Counted from the first letter of the stretch, positions 1 to 10,384 are shown. The stretch: DNA of 64,000 nt from Neobacillus sp. PS3-34 (GCF_030915465.1 NZ_CP133267.1:1649001-1713000), one strand, 5' to 3'. Made by a program: numbers and translations. Notes: generated from the letters alone by a model not told the origin.

Positions 1-182
1 GGGTAGACATGTTCCACCTTTTGGAGTGAACTTCTAAGTCACAAAATCCGGAAGAAATTTTGACAAAAATAAAAACTTGAATTTTGAACTTATTGTGAAC
101 AATTACCCGCGTCCGTCTTACCCTGCTGCTATTAATGATAATATAAATAACAGACATTAGTACTATATCGGAGTTGAGAATA

Positions 183-464
183 ATGTTTAAAATGGTGTTA
201 ATAGCAGCATTGCTATTTTTTTCCTCCTTGGGGACTCATGCATTTGCCCACTCTCATTTGGAATACTCTTCTCCGAAAAACGGGGAAGCCACTACGCATC
301 TCCTTGCCGATGAAAAAGCTCCACAGGCAGAACTGCCAAAAAAACTGGAAAATGAACAGCCATCGTTAAAATCATATTTAGTCCCAAGCTCTATCGGATT
401 ATTGATGTTCATCGCTTTTGGAAGCTACTGGTTATTTTTCAGGAAGAAACATGTAAACGGCTAA
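183..464 (+). CDS. Short CopC-like membrane protein, lacking most of the CopC fold
   Basis: This 93-residue protein has a signal peptide (about residues 1-22) followed by HSHLEYSSPKNGE, the typical N-terminus of mature CopC/YcnJ-type copper-binding proteins. It then goes through a Lys/Glu/Pro-rich linker into one C-terminal membrane helix (about 67-86) with a short basic tail. Bacillus CopC proteins usually carry a beta-barrel of about 90 residues between these two parts, and here it is missing. I chose ATG at 183 because GGAG at 170-173 sits 9 bases upstream, and the in-frame TTG at 174 has no spacing for a ribosome binding site. Copper binding through the N-terminal histidines is an inference. 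It could equally be a deletion remnant or a purpose-built small anchor protein. Confidence 0.6.
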   Translation: MFKMVLIAALLFFSSLGTHAFAHSHLEYSSPKNGEATTHLLADEKAPQAELPKKLENEQPSLKSYLVPSSIGLLMFIAFGSYWLFFRKKHVNG

Positions 465-526
465 TTTCAAGCGAACTCATGAGAATGCATCCTTGTATGG
501 TTTTTCCATAGCTTGTTAACAAAAGC

Positions 527-556
527 AGCTGTGTCCTTCAATAGGACACAGCTTTA
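527..556. terminator. Bidirectional intrinsic terminator
   Basis: A perfect 11-bp stem, AGCTGTGTCCT (527-537) with AGGACACAGCT (543-553), encloses a 5-base loop and is followed by TT-rich sequence on both strands. It lies between the convergent CopC-like gene and the kynB-like gene, so it can end both transcripts. Confidence 0.75.
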
Positions 557-575
557 TTAGCTTATCAAATTAAAT

Positions 576-1202
576 TCATTGGCTATCGACCGTGCGCAGC
601 ACAGCCCTGACCGGACTTCCATCAGCTTCCCCTAACGGAAGCGGGAGTGCAATCAATTCATAAACTCCAGGCTGAACGCCATCCAAATTAACTGCTTCAA
701 GGATATGAATCCCATTCTCACTTAAGCTGTGATGGCGGCAGCTCCTTGCTGTCAAGCGGATCTACAGAAGGTACATCGACACCGATGAGCCTGACTCCCT
801 TTTTTGCCAAGTGCGGCGGAAATCCTCCTTCAAAAAAGTAATTTTCTCAGGGAATTTTGCTGTATCCTGCCAGGAAGCAGTACGTATTAATATTCGTTCA
901 ACCCCGTCTATTAATAAACCTTTCACATCAGCTGCCCCAATGCACTCCTTTCCGCTTAAATCTATTATCTGGGCTTTACCTATGTAAAGATTTAGATCAA
1001 GTTCATAAATCCTTTTTCCATCGCTGTCAAAATGAAACGGTGCGTCAACATGTGTTCCAGTATGAATACTCATCGTAAGCCTGCCGACATTTACAGACCC
1101 ACTGTCCTCTTTCGACCAGGAAACTTCAAAATTGAAAGGTGTATCTCCCGGCCATGTCGGAGTTCCTTTTTCCAGCTTTCTTGAGATATCAATGATTTTC
1201 AT
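576..1202 (-). CDS. kynB: KynB-like kynurenine formamidase / cyclase family, frameshifted as sequenced
   Basis: The product (about 208 residues) is a metal-dependent hydrolase of the cyclase/arylformamidase family; KynB hydrolyses N-formylkynurenine in tryptophan degradation. The N-terminus carries WPGDTPF and the metal-binding HTGTHVDAPFHFD motif, and the second half reads GVRLIGVDVPSVDPLDSKEL and ends in YELIALPLPLGEADGSPVRAV, all characteristic of Bacillus KynB. The frame is lost at 832-837 (a six-A run; seven would restore it) and near 732-739 (two missing bases, for example in a GGCCC-like context). No kynA or kynU neighbours are present, so the pathway assignment is weaker than the family assignment. 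The gene is transcribed alone toward the terminator at 527. Confidence 0.75.
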
Positions 1203-1307
1203 GTCCGTTCTCCTTCTGCAACCCTAGTGTATTTATTTAATGAAAATTTAGTCTATTTTAAAAATATAATTCCCACTGTCCCTTTGTCAATTAAGGTATA
1301 GATATAA

Positions 1308-1341
1308 AAAACAAAAAACAGCAGATTGTTGTCTGCTGTTT
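1308..1341 (-). terminator. Terminator of the WG-repeat gene
   Basis: The stem is AACAGCAGA (1317-1325) with TCTGCTGTT (1332-1340). On the minus strand it is followed by a T-rich tract, immediately after the stop of the upstream WG-repeat/DUF3298 gene. Confidence 0.8.
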
Positions 1342-1342
1342 C

Positions 1343-3116
1343 TTAATGGAATGATTCCCAGAACACCCCATTCCGGTCAATAATATCTGACAGCTCTTCA
1401 AATCGAATCTGGAAGGTAGGGAACCCAGCTACATAAGGGGCAATTTCATATGGCTTGAAATATATACTCAACATGCCTTCTGAAATGAAAAAAGGCTGGT
1501 CTGCCGGATCCCTTTGTAGGTACCGGGAAAAACATACGAATATCTCTCATCACTTTTTATCTGTTCTCCTATAATGTCGCTTATGGCCTTAACATAATGG
1601 CTACCTGGTTTAAACAAATCCTTTAATTGAAAAAACTCTCCTGTTACAAGATCGATATGGGAATATTTTTTCACCGGCATTCCGTGAGCAGCACCAAATG
1701 GATAGTCATATCCGTTAATTTCAATGACTGCCAGCTGTTTTTCATAAAATGCCACTTCATAATCGCCTGTATAATGAGAGTCCAGCTGTTCCTGAGGAGA
1801 AACCTCCTTCACACCAGCGAGCTCCTTTAATGTTTGATTTACTCTTGCCCGGGTCCTTTCGTTTTCAATCCCTTCAATTTGCGGGTAGTATACAAGGTAA
1901 TCCTTGTTTGGTTTATACTTTTTCTCTCTTACAGAAAACCTGCCGTTTAAAGGAATAATTTCATTTTGCCTCCATACAAGCTGGCCTTTTTATCAAAATA
2001 AAACAGCCTAAAGTCAATCTCTCCTCTTATTAAGGACCGGTCCACCTGGAGCACCCCGCTGCCGCTCAGAGCAGGAAATGTCGCGTCCCTTTTCCCATCA
2101 TGATCGATAAAAAATGTATAAAGATTATTCGTTGCCGTAGCCAGGCCGTTTTCAAAGCTGGATATTGTGTTATAAATAAATCCTGTCAGCATATTTCCAT
2201 CTGTATCTGCCAGTGCGTATTTTTTTCCTAAAAAGGGCTGTTCAGGGTGTATTGCCTTTCCGACCGCAACCCTCTTTTCTCCAAGGCTGATGATCGATTC
2301 ATAGATAGGTTTTATAAGGAATTTCCCATTAGAGTCTATGAGTCCATACTTGTTTTTAAAATCCTCCGATACATTTACAATCGCTTTTCCTTCGATAAAG
2401 GGCTCAGCAAACGTAAATTGAGGCTCAATTACGACTTTCCCTTGTTCATTTATATATCCAAATTTCCCGTTCTTTTCCCTTTGGAACGCGATCAGCCCTT
2501 CTGAGTAATTGCTAACGTGGGCAAATTGATAAGTATGCAGTACCTTTCCAGTCAGGCCGATAAGGACAAACGGACCGTTTTTTATTTTTACAACAGCTTT
2601 GCCATTATTAAAATCGGTCGCCGATTCGTATTCAAGTGGAATGACTTCCTTTCCCCACCTATTGAGATAGCCATATAAATAATTCCCTTTATTATCAAGG
2701 CTCGCCGCCAATGCCCTTCCTTCTTTATAATCACCGATGAAATGATACTCCTTCTCTGTTAATATTTTTCCCGACTCATCCATTACATTATAATTATCCC
2801 TATTTATAACCGTTGCCCGTCCTTCCGAGAAAGGATGGATGGTTTCATATTTTGGTTTGGCGATAAAATATCCATTTGTATCGATTAGCCCATCACGTTC
2901 CATTAATCGGACAATGGCTAAAAAACTATTCTGAAAATCACCAGCATGATCATATATAGGAGGAAGGATTATGACACCTTTTCCATTAATGTAACCCCAT
3001 TTGACGCCTCCAACCGTTTTCACCGAAGCCCTATATAGAAACACGGACCTAATTACAGAACTAGAAGGCTTATATGGAATATATCTTTGGTAATTGCCCA
3101 TTTCGTTCTTACTCAT
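1343..3116 (-). CDS. WG-repeat protein with C-terminal DUF3298/RsiV-like domain, frameshifted as sequenced
   Basis: After repair this is one protein of about 591 residues. The first 390 residues are WG (KWGYIN/GYINEQGKVVIEP-type) repeats, at least eight of them. The C-terminal part has the DUF3298 signature YFKPYEIAPYVAGFPTFQI seen in anti-sigma factor RsiV and PdaC-like proteins. The frame breaks at 1977 (GG needed where one G is present on the coding strand) and at 1510-1512 (three C, four restore). ATG at 3116 is preferred because AGGGG lies 6 bases upstream; the in-frame ATG at 3149 has none. No signal peptide is visible. The role is unknown; WG repeats are generally thought to mediate protein or peptidoglycan contacts. 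Confidence 0.7.
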
Positions 3117-3239
3117 TTTCATCCCCTCATTTTCCTTACTACCTATCATATGGAAGGGCGGATGACCTGTGACTTTTATAAAAAAGTTATTACTATTTAC
3201 TTATTTTTGGACAATCACTCCATTTGGTATATGTGCCTT

Positions 3240-3284
3240 AAAAGATAAAAGCTGCCCCAGCTGGATGGGCAGCTTTTATCTTTT
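3240..3284. terminator. Strong bidirectional terminator
   Basis: A long inverted repeat, AAAGATAAAAGCTGCCC (3241-3257) against GGGCAGCTTTTATCTTT (3267-3283), overlaps the stop codon of the polyferredoxin gene. It is T-rich on both exits and separates that gene from the WG-repeat gene. Confidence 0.85.
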
Positions 3285-4302
3285 AGTGACCAATTGAATT
3301 AACGCCAGGTATTAATTGTTTGAATTCTTCATATGAAATGATTGTGTTCCAGTGTCCTGTCAGCTTGGCGAAGGCAACGATGAGGATAAAGGCACTTATA
3401 AATGCAACAGGTATAAACCATTTATTCACCCTTTTATTAACAACCGTCATATTCAACGTATCCTTAACAGGACAGGCCTCGACGCATTGCATACATGCTG
3501 TACAGTCAGGCGTTCTAACCACATCAATCTTCGATACTTTAATTCTTTGCGGACAAACTCTTGTACACAATTCACAATCGATGCACGTATCTTCATTTCT
3601 CTTTATCTTGGTGATTCCAAAAATCGTTCCCAGGCCGATAATGGCTCCATACGGACAGAGAAAACGACACCAGAAGTTCTTGAAGAAAAGCGAAAGGACA
3701 AACATGACAATGATAAATTTCAATGTAAAACCGCCAATATTCAAGAAAAAGAGCAGCATTTTAACATCGGAAATTTTATTGTATGGATCGTTTAAAAAAT
3801 CCTTTGCCGCGAATATCGGCATATCGAATACAATCATTTTCACGAAAAAGAAGAGCAGCAAGTACTTTAATGGCGTTAAAATCCAGGCTATCCATCTCGG
3901 CATATCAAAGTTCTTTTTGAATAACTTTTTCCCCAGCATTCCGGTCCATTCACTTATCGTTCCCACCGGGCAAAACCAGCTGCAAAATGACTTCCTGAAC
4001 AGAATCCCAGAACCTACGAAAAAAGAGAATAATACCAGCCCGGCTGGATGGATTTTATCAAACTCACCGCTTGTCAGCCAAACCTTCAAGGCAACAAGCG
4101 CACTGATGGGCAAAAATCCCTCTACAGCAGGAGGCCTGTTCACAAACGGCTCAGCTCCGGAGGTTTGAAAGTGCATATAAAATTGATAAAACCGCAAACC
4201 CACATATAACAAAAACAATATGAACACTGCCTGAACGGCAAACCTTACTGCTTGAATCGGCTTTCGTTTCATCTGTCTGGTATACCAGCTCCTTGATTTC
4301 AT
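3283..4302 (-). CDS. NapH/CcoG-type membrane polyferredoxin (4Fe-4S)
   Basis: This 339-residue membrane protein has about five hydrophobic helices, two CxxxCP motifs (SWFCPVGTISEW near residue 110 and CRFLCPYGAIIGL near 212) and two classical 4Fe-4S motifs, CIDCELCTRVCP and CTACMQCVEACP, near 240-280. This is the architecture of NapH, NosR C-termini and YccM/CcoG-like proteins, which pass electrons between the quinol pool and a soluble partner or assist cofactor assembly. No nap, nos or cco genes lie next to it, so the partner is unknown. GGAGG lies 8 bases before the ATG at 4302; a GTG one codon upstream is less likely. It is monocistronic, ending at the overlapping terminator. Confidence 0.8.
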   Translation of the reverse strand: MKSRSWYTRQMKRKPIQAVRFAVQAVFILFLLYVGLRFYQFYMHFQTSGAEPFVNRPPAVEGFLPISALVALKVWLTSGEFDKIHPAGLVLFSFFVGSGILFRKSFCSWFCPVGTISEWTGMLGKKLFKKNFDMPRWIAWILTPLKYLLLFFFVKMIVFDMPIFAAKDFLNDPYNKISDVKMLLFFLNIGGFTLKFIIVMFVLSLFFKNFWCRFLCPYGAIIGLGTIFGITKIKRNEDTCIDCELCTRVCPQRIKVSKIDVVRTPDCTACMQCVEACPVKDTLNMTVVNKRVNKWFIPVAFISAFILIVAFAKLTGHWNTIISYEEFKQLIPGVNSIGH

Positions 4303-4481
4303 CACGGTTCCTCCATTCTTTCGTTACTTTAACTATAAAGAATGAAAATGAAGGAATATGTGATATAAATCTCTTAAAATTCGAATTCGGAAAGATGTCA
4401 CAAAAATTTTTTCATGAGGCGTAAGAACTTATACAGAAGCATTGGAAGCGGTTCCTGAAATTCCTGTTTAAAATTTACCTC

Positions 4482-4509
4482 TTGAAAAATTATTGAAAGA
4501 TAATATAAT
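4482..4509 (+). promoter_or_regulatory. Sigma-A promoter of the T-box leader
   Basis: TTGAAA (4482-4487), a 16-base spacer and TATAAT (4504-4509) form a near-consensus sigma-A promoter about 35 bases before the conserved start of the T-box leader. Confidence 0.75.
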
Positions 4510-4515
4510 CATAAA

Positions 4516-4847
4516 TAACTTAATACATTCTGAGTTTTCAGTAATTTTTGAAAAAATCAGTGACGAGAAAAGTAGAATGTTTTCCTTGCTTTCAGAGAGT
4601 CGGCGAATGGTGAGAGCCGATGGCAATTAACATTTGAAAATCATCTCCGAGATGCGCGGCTGAACATGAATATTGAAAAGTAAGCCAAGCCGGAATATCC
4701 GCCGTTAAATGGAACGCGTATAGTAGTACGCTGATCGAGCGCTGCATTTTTGATATGCAGAACTAGGGTGGTAACGCGAGTTAAACTCGTCCCTATTTTT
4801 AGGGGCGGGTTTTTTATTTTCCCAAACACTTTAAAGGAGCGATACTA
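4516..4847 (+). promoter_or_regulatory. T-box leader controlling brnQ, probable isoleucine specifier
   Basis: The leader contains the AGTGACGAGAAAAGTAGA start of stem I, the distal GGTGAGAGCC element, and the T-box proper AGGGTGGTAACGCG at 4765-4778. The T-box is followed by a wobble-paired terminator stem (about 4785-4810) and a T6 tract. The sequence AATATTGAAAAGTAAG at about 4668-4683 places ATT (Ile) in the usual specifier position before the conserved AGTA-like bases. Uncharged tRNA-Ile would stabilise the antiterminator and switch on the downstream branched-chain amino acid carrier. The T-box assignment is secure; the specifier codon is a reading by eye. Confidence 0.93.
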
Positions 4848-6184
4848 ATGAAAAAGAAGGATACCTTATTTATTGGACTTATGCTGTTCTCGATGTTTTT
4901 TGGTGCCGGAAATTTAATATTTCCGCCATTTCTCGGCTTGGAGGCAGGAACCTCATTTCGCCTGCAATAACTGGTTTTATTATTACAGCGGTGGGTTTGC
5001 CACTGCTTGTCCTTGCGGCTATCGCTCTTGTAAAGGATGGGGTGCAGACACTTCGCCGCCGCGTCCATCCTCTCTTCGGAACGATCTTTACCGTCACCGT
5101 TTATTTATCGATCGGGCCGTTTTTTGGAATTCCCCGGAATGGAAATGTGGCCTTTGAAATGGGTTTAAAGCCATTCCTAGGAGAAGTGTCATTGAGTAAT
5201 TCCATCCTGCTGCTCCTGTTTACATTAGTCTTTTTTTCACTAGCCTACTTTTTAAGCCTTAATCCTTCGAAGGTAGTCGACTATATGGGCCGCTGGATCA
5301 CCCCGGCACTGCTTTTGTCCATTTTAGTTTTATGTGTTACTGGCTTCGCCCATATGGATCATCCTTTAAAAGCCCCAGACACGAAGTATGAAAGTGCTGC
5401 TCTTTTTAAAGGCTTTATTGATGGCTATAGCACAATGGATGCCCTTGGAGCACTTGCGTTCGGAATTGTTATTTTAACTACCCTTAAACAAAAAGGAGTC
5501 AACAGTAAAAAGCAGCTGGCTTCCTATACAATCAAAGCAGGCTTAGTTGCCGGAGCCGCTTTAGCTTTTGTTTACATCCTAATCGGATTTATGGGCGCAA
5601 AAATGGCGTCTTACGGCAAATTTGAAAATGGAACAGAGGTGTTATCTTCCGCTTCAAACATGCTGTTTGGCCAGAGCGGAACGGTTCTGCTCGGAGTCAT
5701 TTTTACTCTAGCATGCTTTACCACCTGCGTAGGATTAACGATTGCCTGCGGCCAGTACTTTTCTAAAATAATGCCAAAAATGAGCTACCGTACAGTTGTG
5801 ACCGTTGTATCTCTCGCAAGCTTTTTAATTGCCAATCTTGGTTTGAATCAAATTATCTTTGTTTCCGTTCCATTCCTGGTAATGGCCTATCCGTTAACGA
5901 TCGTACTGATCACTCTTTCCTTTTTTCACCGCCATTTCAATGGCTCGCAAAAGGTTTATGCGGGTGCGATGCTCTTAACTGGACTGGTTGCACTATACGA
6001 TGGCTTGAAAATGTTCGGGCTGGATTCTGCTGCACTTGACCAGTTGGTCTCCTTCCTGCCCTTCTCTTCTTTTGGTCTCGGCTGGGTAGTGCCTGCACTC
6101 GCTGGCGGGGCAGCCGGGCTATTGATTGACCGTTTCAGCAAAACACCTGATTCTGCCAATGAGAAGCAACAGGAAGCTGCTTAA
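4848..6184 (+). CDS. brnQ: BrnQ branched-chain amino acid:cation symporter, frameshifted as sequenced
   Basis: After repair the protein has 445 residues and 12 predicted membrane helices, the normal size of BrnQ (LIVCS family), which imports Leu, Ile and Val with Na+ or H+. The N-terminus [27 protein letters not shown] and the later GRWITPALL and [15 protein letters not shown] segments are typical of the family. The frame is lost at 4956-4958 (TTT where TTTT restores it), so as sequenced translation from ATG 4848 stops after 40 residues. A GGAG lies 8 bases before ATG 4848. The Ile-type T-box leader upstream fits the transported substrate. Confidence 0.9.
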
Positions 6185-6214
6185 CAAGGGCCATATCGAC
6201 TTTAAATACAAAAG

Positions 6215-6252
6215 AAAAATGCATGGATTCTAATAAGTTTCCATGCATTTTT
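6215..6252 (+). terminator. brnQ terminator
   Basis: AAAAATGCATGG (6215-6226) pairs with CCATGCATTTTT (6241-6252); the loop is 14 bases and the right arm supplies the T tract. Confidence 0.8.
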
Positions 6253-6292
6253 CTATGTTCTTCTTTTTGATTTTCTGTTTCCTCTCAATATC

Positions 6293-6918
6293 TTATTCAA
6301 TCAAATCTACGATTGATATAAGCAGGTTCATAAGGATATGAATCGAAATAGGAACTGTCAGGCGATTAGTAAAGTAATAAGAGAAAGATAAAATGACCCC
6401 TACCAAAAAGACATTAGGAAAACCTATTAATGTCATATGCCAACCTGCAAAAATTAATGAACTTATCATAATACTTACACCTATATTAAACTTCTTTAAC
6501 AGTAAACCGAGCATACCCCTTCTAAAAATAATCTCTTCAAGTATAGGGGCAATAATAGATGAAACAATGATCAGTAGAGGAAATGTTTTCAACAGATCTT
6601 CAGTATTTGACGAAGACATTGAAATGCCAAGAACATCAAATTTTATGTAATTTATTATCTTTTGCCCTAAAATAGTTAATAAAAATCCAATGAATGATAC
6701 AGCTATCGATTTTTTTATTGATGCTTTTTTTTCTTAAATAACGGCAATTTCAAATAGTCTTTAAGCAAATAAATTATTACAATAAGTAACACTGGAAAAA
6801 TAATGAGATTTACAGTCGCTCTAGTTAATAGTTTAATATGGATAAATTTGTCTAGAAGATCCAATCCTAACATGGTCCCAAAGTAAATTAATAAAGAGTA
6901 CACTACTTTTTTGTCCAT
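6293..6918 (-). CDS. CPBP-family intramembrane metalloprotease (CAAX protease-like), frameshifted as sequenced
   Basis: The repaired 208-residue membrane protein has the ABI/CPBP motifs EEIIFRRG (about residue 132), FAGWHMTL and HILMNLL, with the Glu-Glu and His residues that bind the catalytic metal. Five or six membrane helices are visible. Relatives process prenylated peptides, bacteriocin precursors or act in immunity; the substrate here is unknown. The frame is lost in an eight-T run at 6725-6732 (nine restores it). Start ATG 6918 has GAGGT upstream. It has no obvious operon partner and its codon use is more AT-rich than its neighbours. Confidence 0.8.
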
Positions 6919-7017
6919 TGACTTTACCTCACAAGCAATATATTAGTTACCATATTTTACTATTATAACATAAAATTACAAAGCTTCTTTTACCTTACAC
7001 AATATGCGAGGGTTCCA

Positions 7018-7057
7018 ATTAAAAGAGCATAGAAAATTAATTCGATGCTCTCTTTTA
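7018..7057 (-). terminator. Probable terminator after the S9 peptidase gene
   Basis: AAAAGAGCAT (7021-7030) pairs with ATGCTCTCTTTT (7045-7056) with one mismatch. On the minus strand it follows the end of the peptidase gene. Confidence 0.5.
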
Positions 7058-7082
7058 TGCTATTGTTGAAACCGATCCATAA

Positions 7083-8861
7083 CTAAATTCCAATATTGTA
7101 AATCACGAATTTAGCCATATCTGCGTACGCCTTTTTTATTCTCTCTTTTTGCAAAGGTATGTCCTTCATCTTCAAATCGCAAATATGTTACTGGATGATT
7201 CCGATCCTTTAGTCTTTTTACAATTCGTTCCGATTCTTCAATTGGAACACGAGGGTCATTAGCACCGTGGACAACCATCAGCGGACAAATAATTCTTTCG
7301 GCAAAATTCAAAGGATCAATTTTATCAAAAAAGACCCCATCTTTTTCAATCGTTCCATATTCAGCCTCTCTAAGTTTGCGGCGCCATGGAGCCGTCGATT
7401 CAAGATAATTTCTAATACTGGAAATCCCAACGATATCAATCCCTGCTGCCCATAAATCCGGATAATGTGATACGGCTGCAAGAACCAAAAAGCCCCCGTA
7501 GCTTCCACCCACTATTGCTATTTTTCCAGGATCTGCTCCTCCCTCTGACTTCAGCCATTCTGTTAGTGAAACAAGATCCTTTACACTGTCCATTCTTTTC
7601 CGGACATCGTCCAAATGGGTAAACGACTTTCCATAACCCGTGCTGCCCCGTACATTCGGTGTACATACCGCATAGCCTCGGCTTAGCAGGTATTGAAGAA
7701 AAGGATTATAAACAGCACGGCTCTGGCTTTCCGGGCCGCCATGAAGATAAACAATAACCGGCAGCTTCCCTGAAGCGTTTTTAGGCTTGTAAAAAAATGC
7801 CGGAATCGATAGGTTGTCAAAGGATTTGTACATGACCGGAACGGGTTCAATCAATCCACTCTCCACGACAGGCGACCTGAAATGCTGAGTTAGCCGCTGT
7901 GCCTGAATGCTCCTAAGGTCAACCTCCCAAATATCCGATGGATAGGCCCGTTCAATACATAAGCAAGCCTTTGATTATCTGACGAAAATTTCAAGTCTGA
8001 TATCACGCCCAAGGGTGTTTTCCATGTATAAAGGGCACTCCGTTTCATGTCTGCCAAAACCCCTCTGGAAATTCCACCTTCATTAACAGAAAATGCTAAT
8101 TTACTTTTATCCTTACTCACTGTAAGGCCTTCAAAGTCCCAATTCCCCTTCTCCAGCCATGTTAAGTTTTTAGTAGCTAAGTCAATAACAGCAAGGCCAT
8201 AAAATTCCCTGTCTTTATTCGTCAATAAGTAGAGGAATTCGCCATTTTTACTGAAATGGGGATTTTTAAAACCCGCTTCACCGCTGTGCCTGGTCAGCCA
8301 GTCCATGACCCTCGTTTCAAGAAATAGAAGGCCTAAATCATGATCAGTCTGGGTATTTATTTTTCGAATCAAAAGTGATTTTCCATCAGGGGACCATTGA
8401 ATAGGAGAAAAGACACCATTTGATGCATACACCTGGTGAATGGAGAGTGTTACTAAATTTTGAATATAAATATCAAAAAATTCCGGATTGCGACGATTAC
8501 TTGACCAGGAAATCCAATTGCCATCCGGTGAGCTTCCCCCATAATGATGGATATGCTCAGGGGAATTAGTCAAAGGTATCAATTCAGCATTAGGCTTTAA
8601 TAAAAACAGCTGCTGCTTTTCATTTCCTGAAGCATCCATGCCAATAATACGATTCCTGGTACCCTCTATATATTGGACAAAAATAATTCTTTCCTTTGTA
8701 AAAATTGTTTGCGAAGGCTCTTCTCCGTCCCGATTTAAATCCCATACCTGGGGCAGGCCAGTATAATCAGCAATGTAGCTAAGTTCATGGCCCTCAGGAT
8801 GATAGATAGGATTTATCGCAGTACGAACCTGTAAATAATCAGAGATGCCAGCGGCTTCCAT
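7083..8861 (-). CDS. S9-family prolyl oligopeptidase-like peptidase, frameshifted as sequenced
   Basis: The product (about 590 residues) has an N-terminal WD/TolB-like beta-propeller (about residues 1-320) and a C-terminal alpha/beta-hydrolase domain. The catalytic residues are visible: Ser in GGSYGGF, Asp in HGANDPRVP and His in DEGHTF. Such enzymes cut oligopeptides at acyl or prolyl bonds in the cytoplasm. The frame is lost at 7937 (GG on the plus strand would restore CATCCGGAT on the coding strand). A second irregularity near 7118-7135 hides the exact C-terminus: frames from there end at 7083 or 7060, so the end coordinate is uncertain. Start ATG 8861 follows AAAGGGA. Confidence 0.8.
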
Positions 8862-8939
8862 AAAACCATCCCTTTCTTTTTGTGTGCGGAAAAATTGGGT
8901 GGCAATTTAATTTATCAAAGCCATACTATGCATACATGA

Positions 8940-8971
8940 GAAAGAGGGCAACTTTTTCGCCCTCTTTTTTC
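8940..8971. terminator. Terminator after the Gfo/Idh dehydrogenase gene
   Basis: AAAGAGGGC (8941-8949) pairs with GCCCTCTTT (8959-8967). It lies just beyond the stop at 8997 of the minus-strand dehydrogenase gene; the T tract is stronger on the plus strand. Confidence 0.65.
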
Positions 8972-8996
8972 CATATTTATATTGTGTTCAAAAAAT

Positions 8997-9982
8997 TTAT
9001 CTTTCCGATTGAAAAATAATGTCATTCTGTTTTCTTGCTTCTTCCGTAATCCTTAGAACAATACTGCTTAGGTTCTTTAATTCCTCGTACGCTTTGTCAT
9101 TTTGGGTCTCGAGGATTTCGGCAATATTTTTTGCTTCGTACATCATGTCCTTCTCTTCCAGCTTTTCACCGAGGGACTGGCTTTCCTTCGAATGGCTGTC
9201 ATAAAAATCAATTTTAGAAATCGGAGCAGCATCTTCGAGCACAAACGTCCCAGCCTCGCCATGGATTTCACAAGGAATGGTGGAGTGGGAGGTTTTAGAG
9301 CACATTATGGTACAAACAAAACCCTTATACTCCAGGACAATCGTTCCGCTTCCATCCACTCCAGTCCGAAGCATAACCGGATGATAGGCCACCTTTTTAG
9401 GCTCTCCGAACAGCCCAGCTGCCAGGGAGATTGGATAAACTCCAAGATCAACCAGGCCCCTCCTGAATAGGCAGCCGTGAATATATTCGGCTCTTCCCCC
9501 TGTAAAAATAAATCATAGCGTGACGAATACTTAATGTATGGCAAAATCGCGCTTCTTATTTGACCCGCCATATCCAGTTTTTCTTTTAATATTCGAAAAT
9601 TTGGCGTGTGTATATTGCGAATTGCTTCAAATAAGTAAACACCATTTTCTTCAGCTGTTCGAAAAGCAATCTCTAACTCATTTGTATTTGAAAAAATCGG
9701 TTTTTCGCAAATTACATGTTTTTTATTTTCCAAAAAAATAAGTGCCTGTTCGTAATGAAGTGAATTAGGAGATGCGATATATACCGCATCGATTTTCGGG
9801 CTTTTTGCCATTTCCTCCAGACTTGTAAAAAAGTTTGGTGCATCATATGTATCTGCCAATTGTTTTGCTTTTTCATCAGTACGTGAATAAACCGCCATCA
9901 GATTATATTTCCCACTCAAACGTGCTCCTTCTATGAACGAAGCTGTGATCCATCCTGTTCCTACTGTGCCTAGGTTTATCAT
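8997..9982 (-). CDS. Gfo/Idh/MocA-family NAD(P)-dependent oxidoreductase, frameshifted as sequenced
   Basis: The repaired protein has 328 residues. It starts with a Rossmann fold (NLGTVGTGWIT) followed by the Gfo/Idh signature HVICEKPIFSNTNE with the conserved EKP lysine, then the C-terminal substrate domain (YSGGALVDLGVYPISLA). Members oxidise or reduce sugars and polyols; the substrate cannot be read here. The frame is lost at 9455-9456, in a GGCC context where one more G on the plus strand restores it. Start ATG 9982 has AAGGAGG upstream. It is probably monocistronic. Confidence 0.85.
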
Positions 9983-10081
9983 GATAAGGTCCTCCTTTTT
10001 TATATCCCCTCCATTTTAGTCCTTTTGATACTATTTTAAAAATAAAACGCGGGAGGTTGTGGTTCAGGAACATTTATTAGA

Positions 10082-10208
10082 GGCTCTTTTTCGATTTACC
10101 GACCTGATATGGCCAATTACCCACCGGTTTTGGATATTTACCAACCAGACCTGACCATTTACCGACCACTTTTCTAAAATACAAACCAGTTCTTCTAAAA
10201 TACCAACC
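10082..10208 (-). repeat. Array of six degenerate 21-bp tandem repeats upstream of glnS
   Basis: Read on the minus strand, six successive 21-base units begin GGTTGGTA, GGTTTGTA, GTCGGTAAA, GTTGGTAAA, GTGGGTAAT and GTCGGTAAA. The region can be translated on the minus strand as a VGKxxxx heptad-like string from an open frame spanning 10077-10361, but that frame lacks a ribosome binding site and I do not consider it a gene. The array lies about 175 bases upstream of glnS. Confidence 0.75.
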
Positions 10209-10384
10209 CCTTTCTTTCAACTTATACATATACATAGATAATGTGTAAAAAAATCCAGCGCTTTTTATCTCCGACCAAAAATAATTTGGTCCCCTGTTTT
10301 CTTCATGAATTGTCGGGAAGAATGGAAAAATATCTTTATTTATGTTATATAAGTAGTACATATGATGAAAGAGGTTGAAAATAA

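Noticed and set aside
3320..4168. 282-residue plus-strand open frame opposite the polyferredoxin gene
   Set aside because: It is the antisense of a well-supported gene with intact 4Fe-4S motifs and has no ribosome binding site.
6293..6918. CPBP protease as a bacteriocin immunity gene tied to the peptide locus
   Set aside because: It is 15 kb from the peptide gene, monocistronic, and has no small peptide next to it.
10077..10361. 94-residue minus-strand open frame upstream of glnS
   Set aside because: It has no ribosome binding site and its second half is generated by the 21-bp tandem repeats; treated as a repeat array.
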